A stretch of DNA of 5,582 bases from a bacterium (GTDB lineage Bacteria > Bacteroidota > Bacteroidia > Bacteroidales > Muribaculaceae): contig SFWW01000137.1 in NCBI GenBank assembly GCA_004559845.1, positions 1-5,582 on the forward strand, given 5' to 3'. Under the pieces are notes generated by a model. The model was not told the origin of the DNA. It made no database searches and saw only the letters and a list, made by a program, of their open reading frames with translations. The translations under genes were made by a program, and so were the position numbers. Position 1 is the stretch's first letter, and each line of letters opens with the position of its first letter. Shown one piece after another: positions 5,549 through 5,582 of this stretch.

Positions 5549-5582
5549 ACTGTCTCGATAAAAATATGTATTGATTGATGTT

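Noticed and set aside
5549..5582. Possible -7 box (TATTTTTA on the - strand) upstream of the protease
   Set aside because: It lacks the final G of TAnnTTTG and the window ends before a -33 box could be checked, so I do not call a promoter.

Overview
The window looks like a Bacteroidales chromosome (Bacteroides/Prevotella/Muribaculaceae-like). The best visible promoter is of the Bacteroidota type (a TAnnTTTG -7 box with a GTTG -33-like box). Starts lack Shine-Dalgarno sequences and have A/T-rich leaders. The gene set (an exported tricorn-like S41 protease, a SemiSWEET protein, a Bcr/CflA-type efflux pump and a Panacea-domain toxin-antitoxin pair) fits that order. The assignment below order level is a guess.

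Layout. Positions 2-274 (+) hold the last 90 codons of a major-facilitator drug-efflux protein, cut by the window edge. Positions 275-490 are intergenic and rich in short repeats, ending in a strong hairpin. Positions 491-1836 (-) are a two-gene toxin-antitoxin operon: a small MqsR-like toxin (1489-1836), then an antitoxin (491-1492) that joins an MqsA-like N-terminus and HTH to a C-terminal Panacea (DUF4065/SocA) domain. Its promoter lies at about 1856-1887. Positions 1932-2027 hold an inverted copy of the repeat found at 377-469. Positions 2052-5548 (-) are a second two-gene operon: a 1073-residue secreted tricorn-like protease followed by a 92-residue SemiSWEET/PQ-loop membrane protein. Both operons use a 4-base ATGA stop/start overlap, so translational coupling is likely in each.

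The most interesting part is the toxin-antitoxin unit. It is tightly bracketed by two roughly 95-bp repeats in inverted orientation, each with a near-perfect hairpin and a tandem 10-mer. This looks like a small, AT-rich accessory cassette set between a GC-richer efflux gene and the protease operon. The antitoxin's MqsA-like part has lost three of the four zinc-binding cysteines, and the toxin looks like a divergent MqsR. The system belongs to known superfamilies; the combination and the repeat bracketing are what merit a second look.
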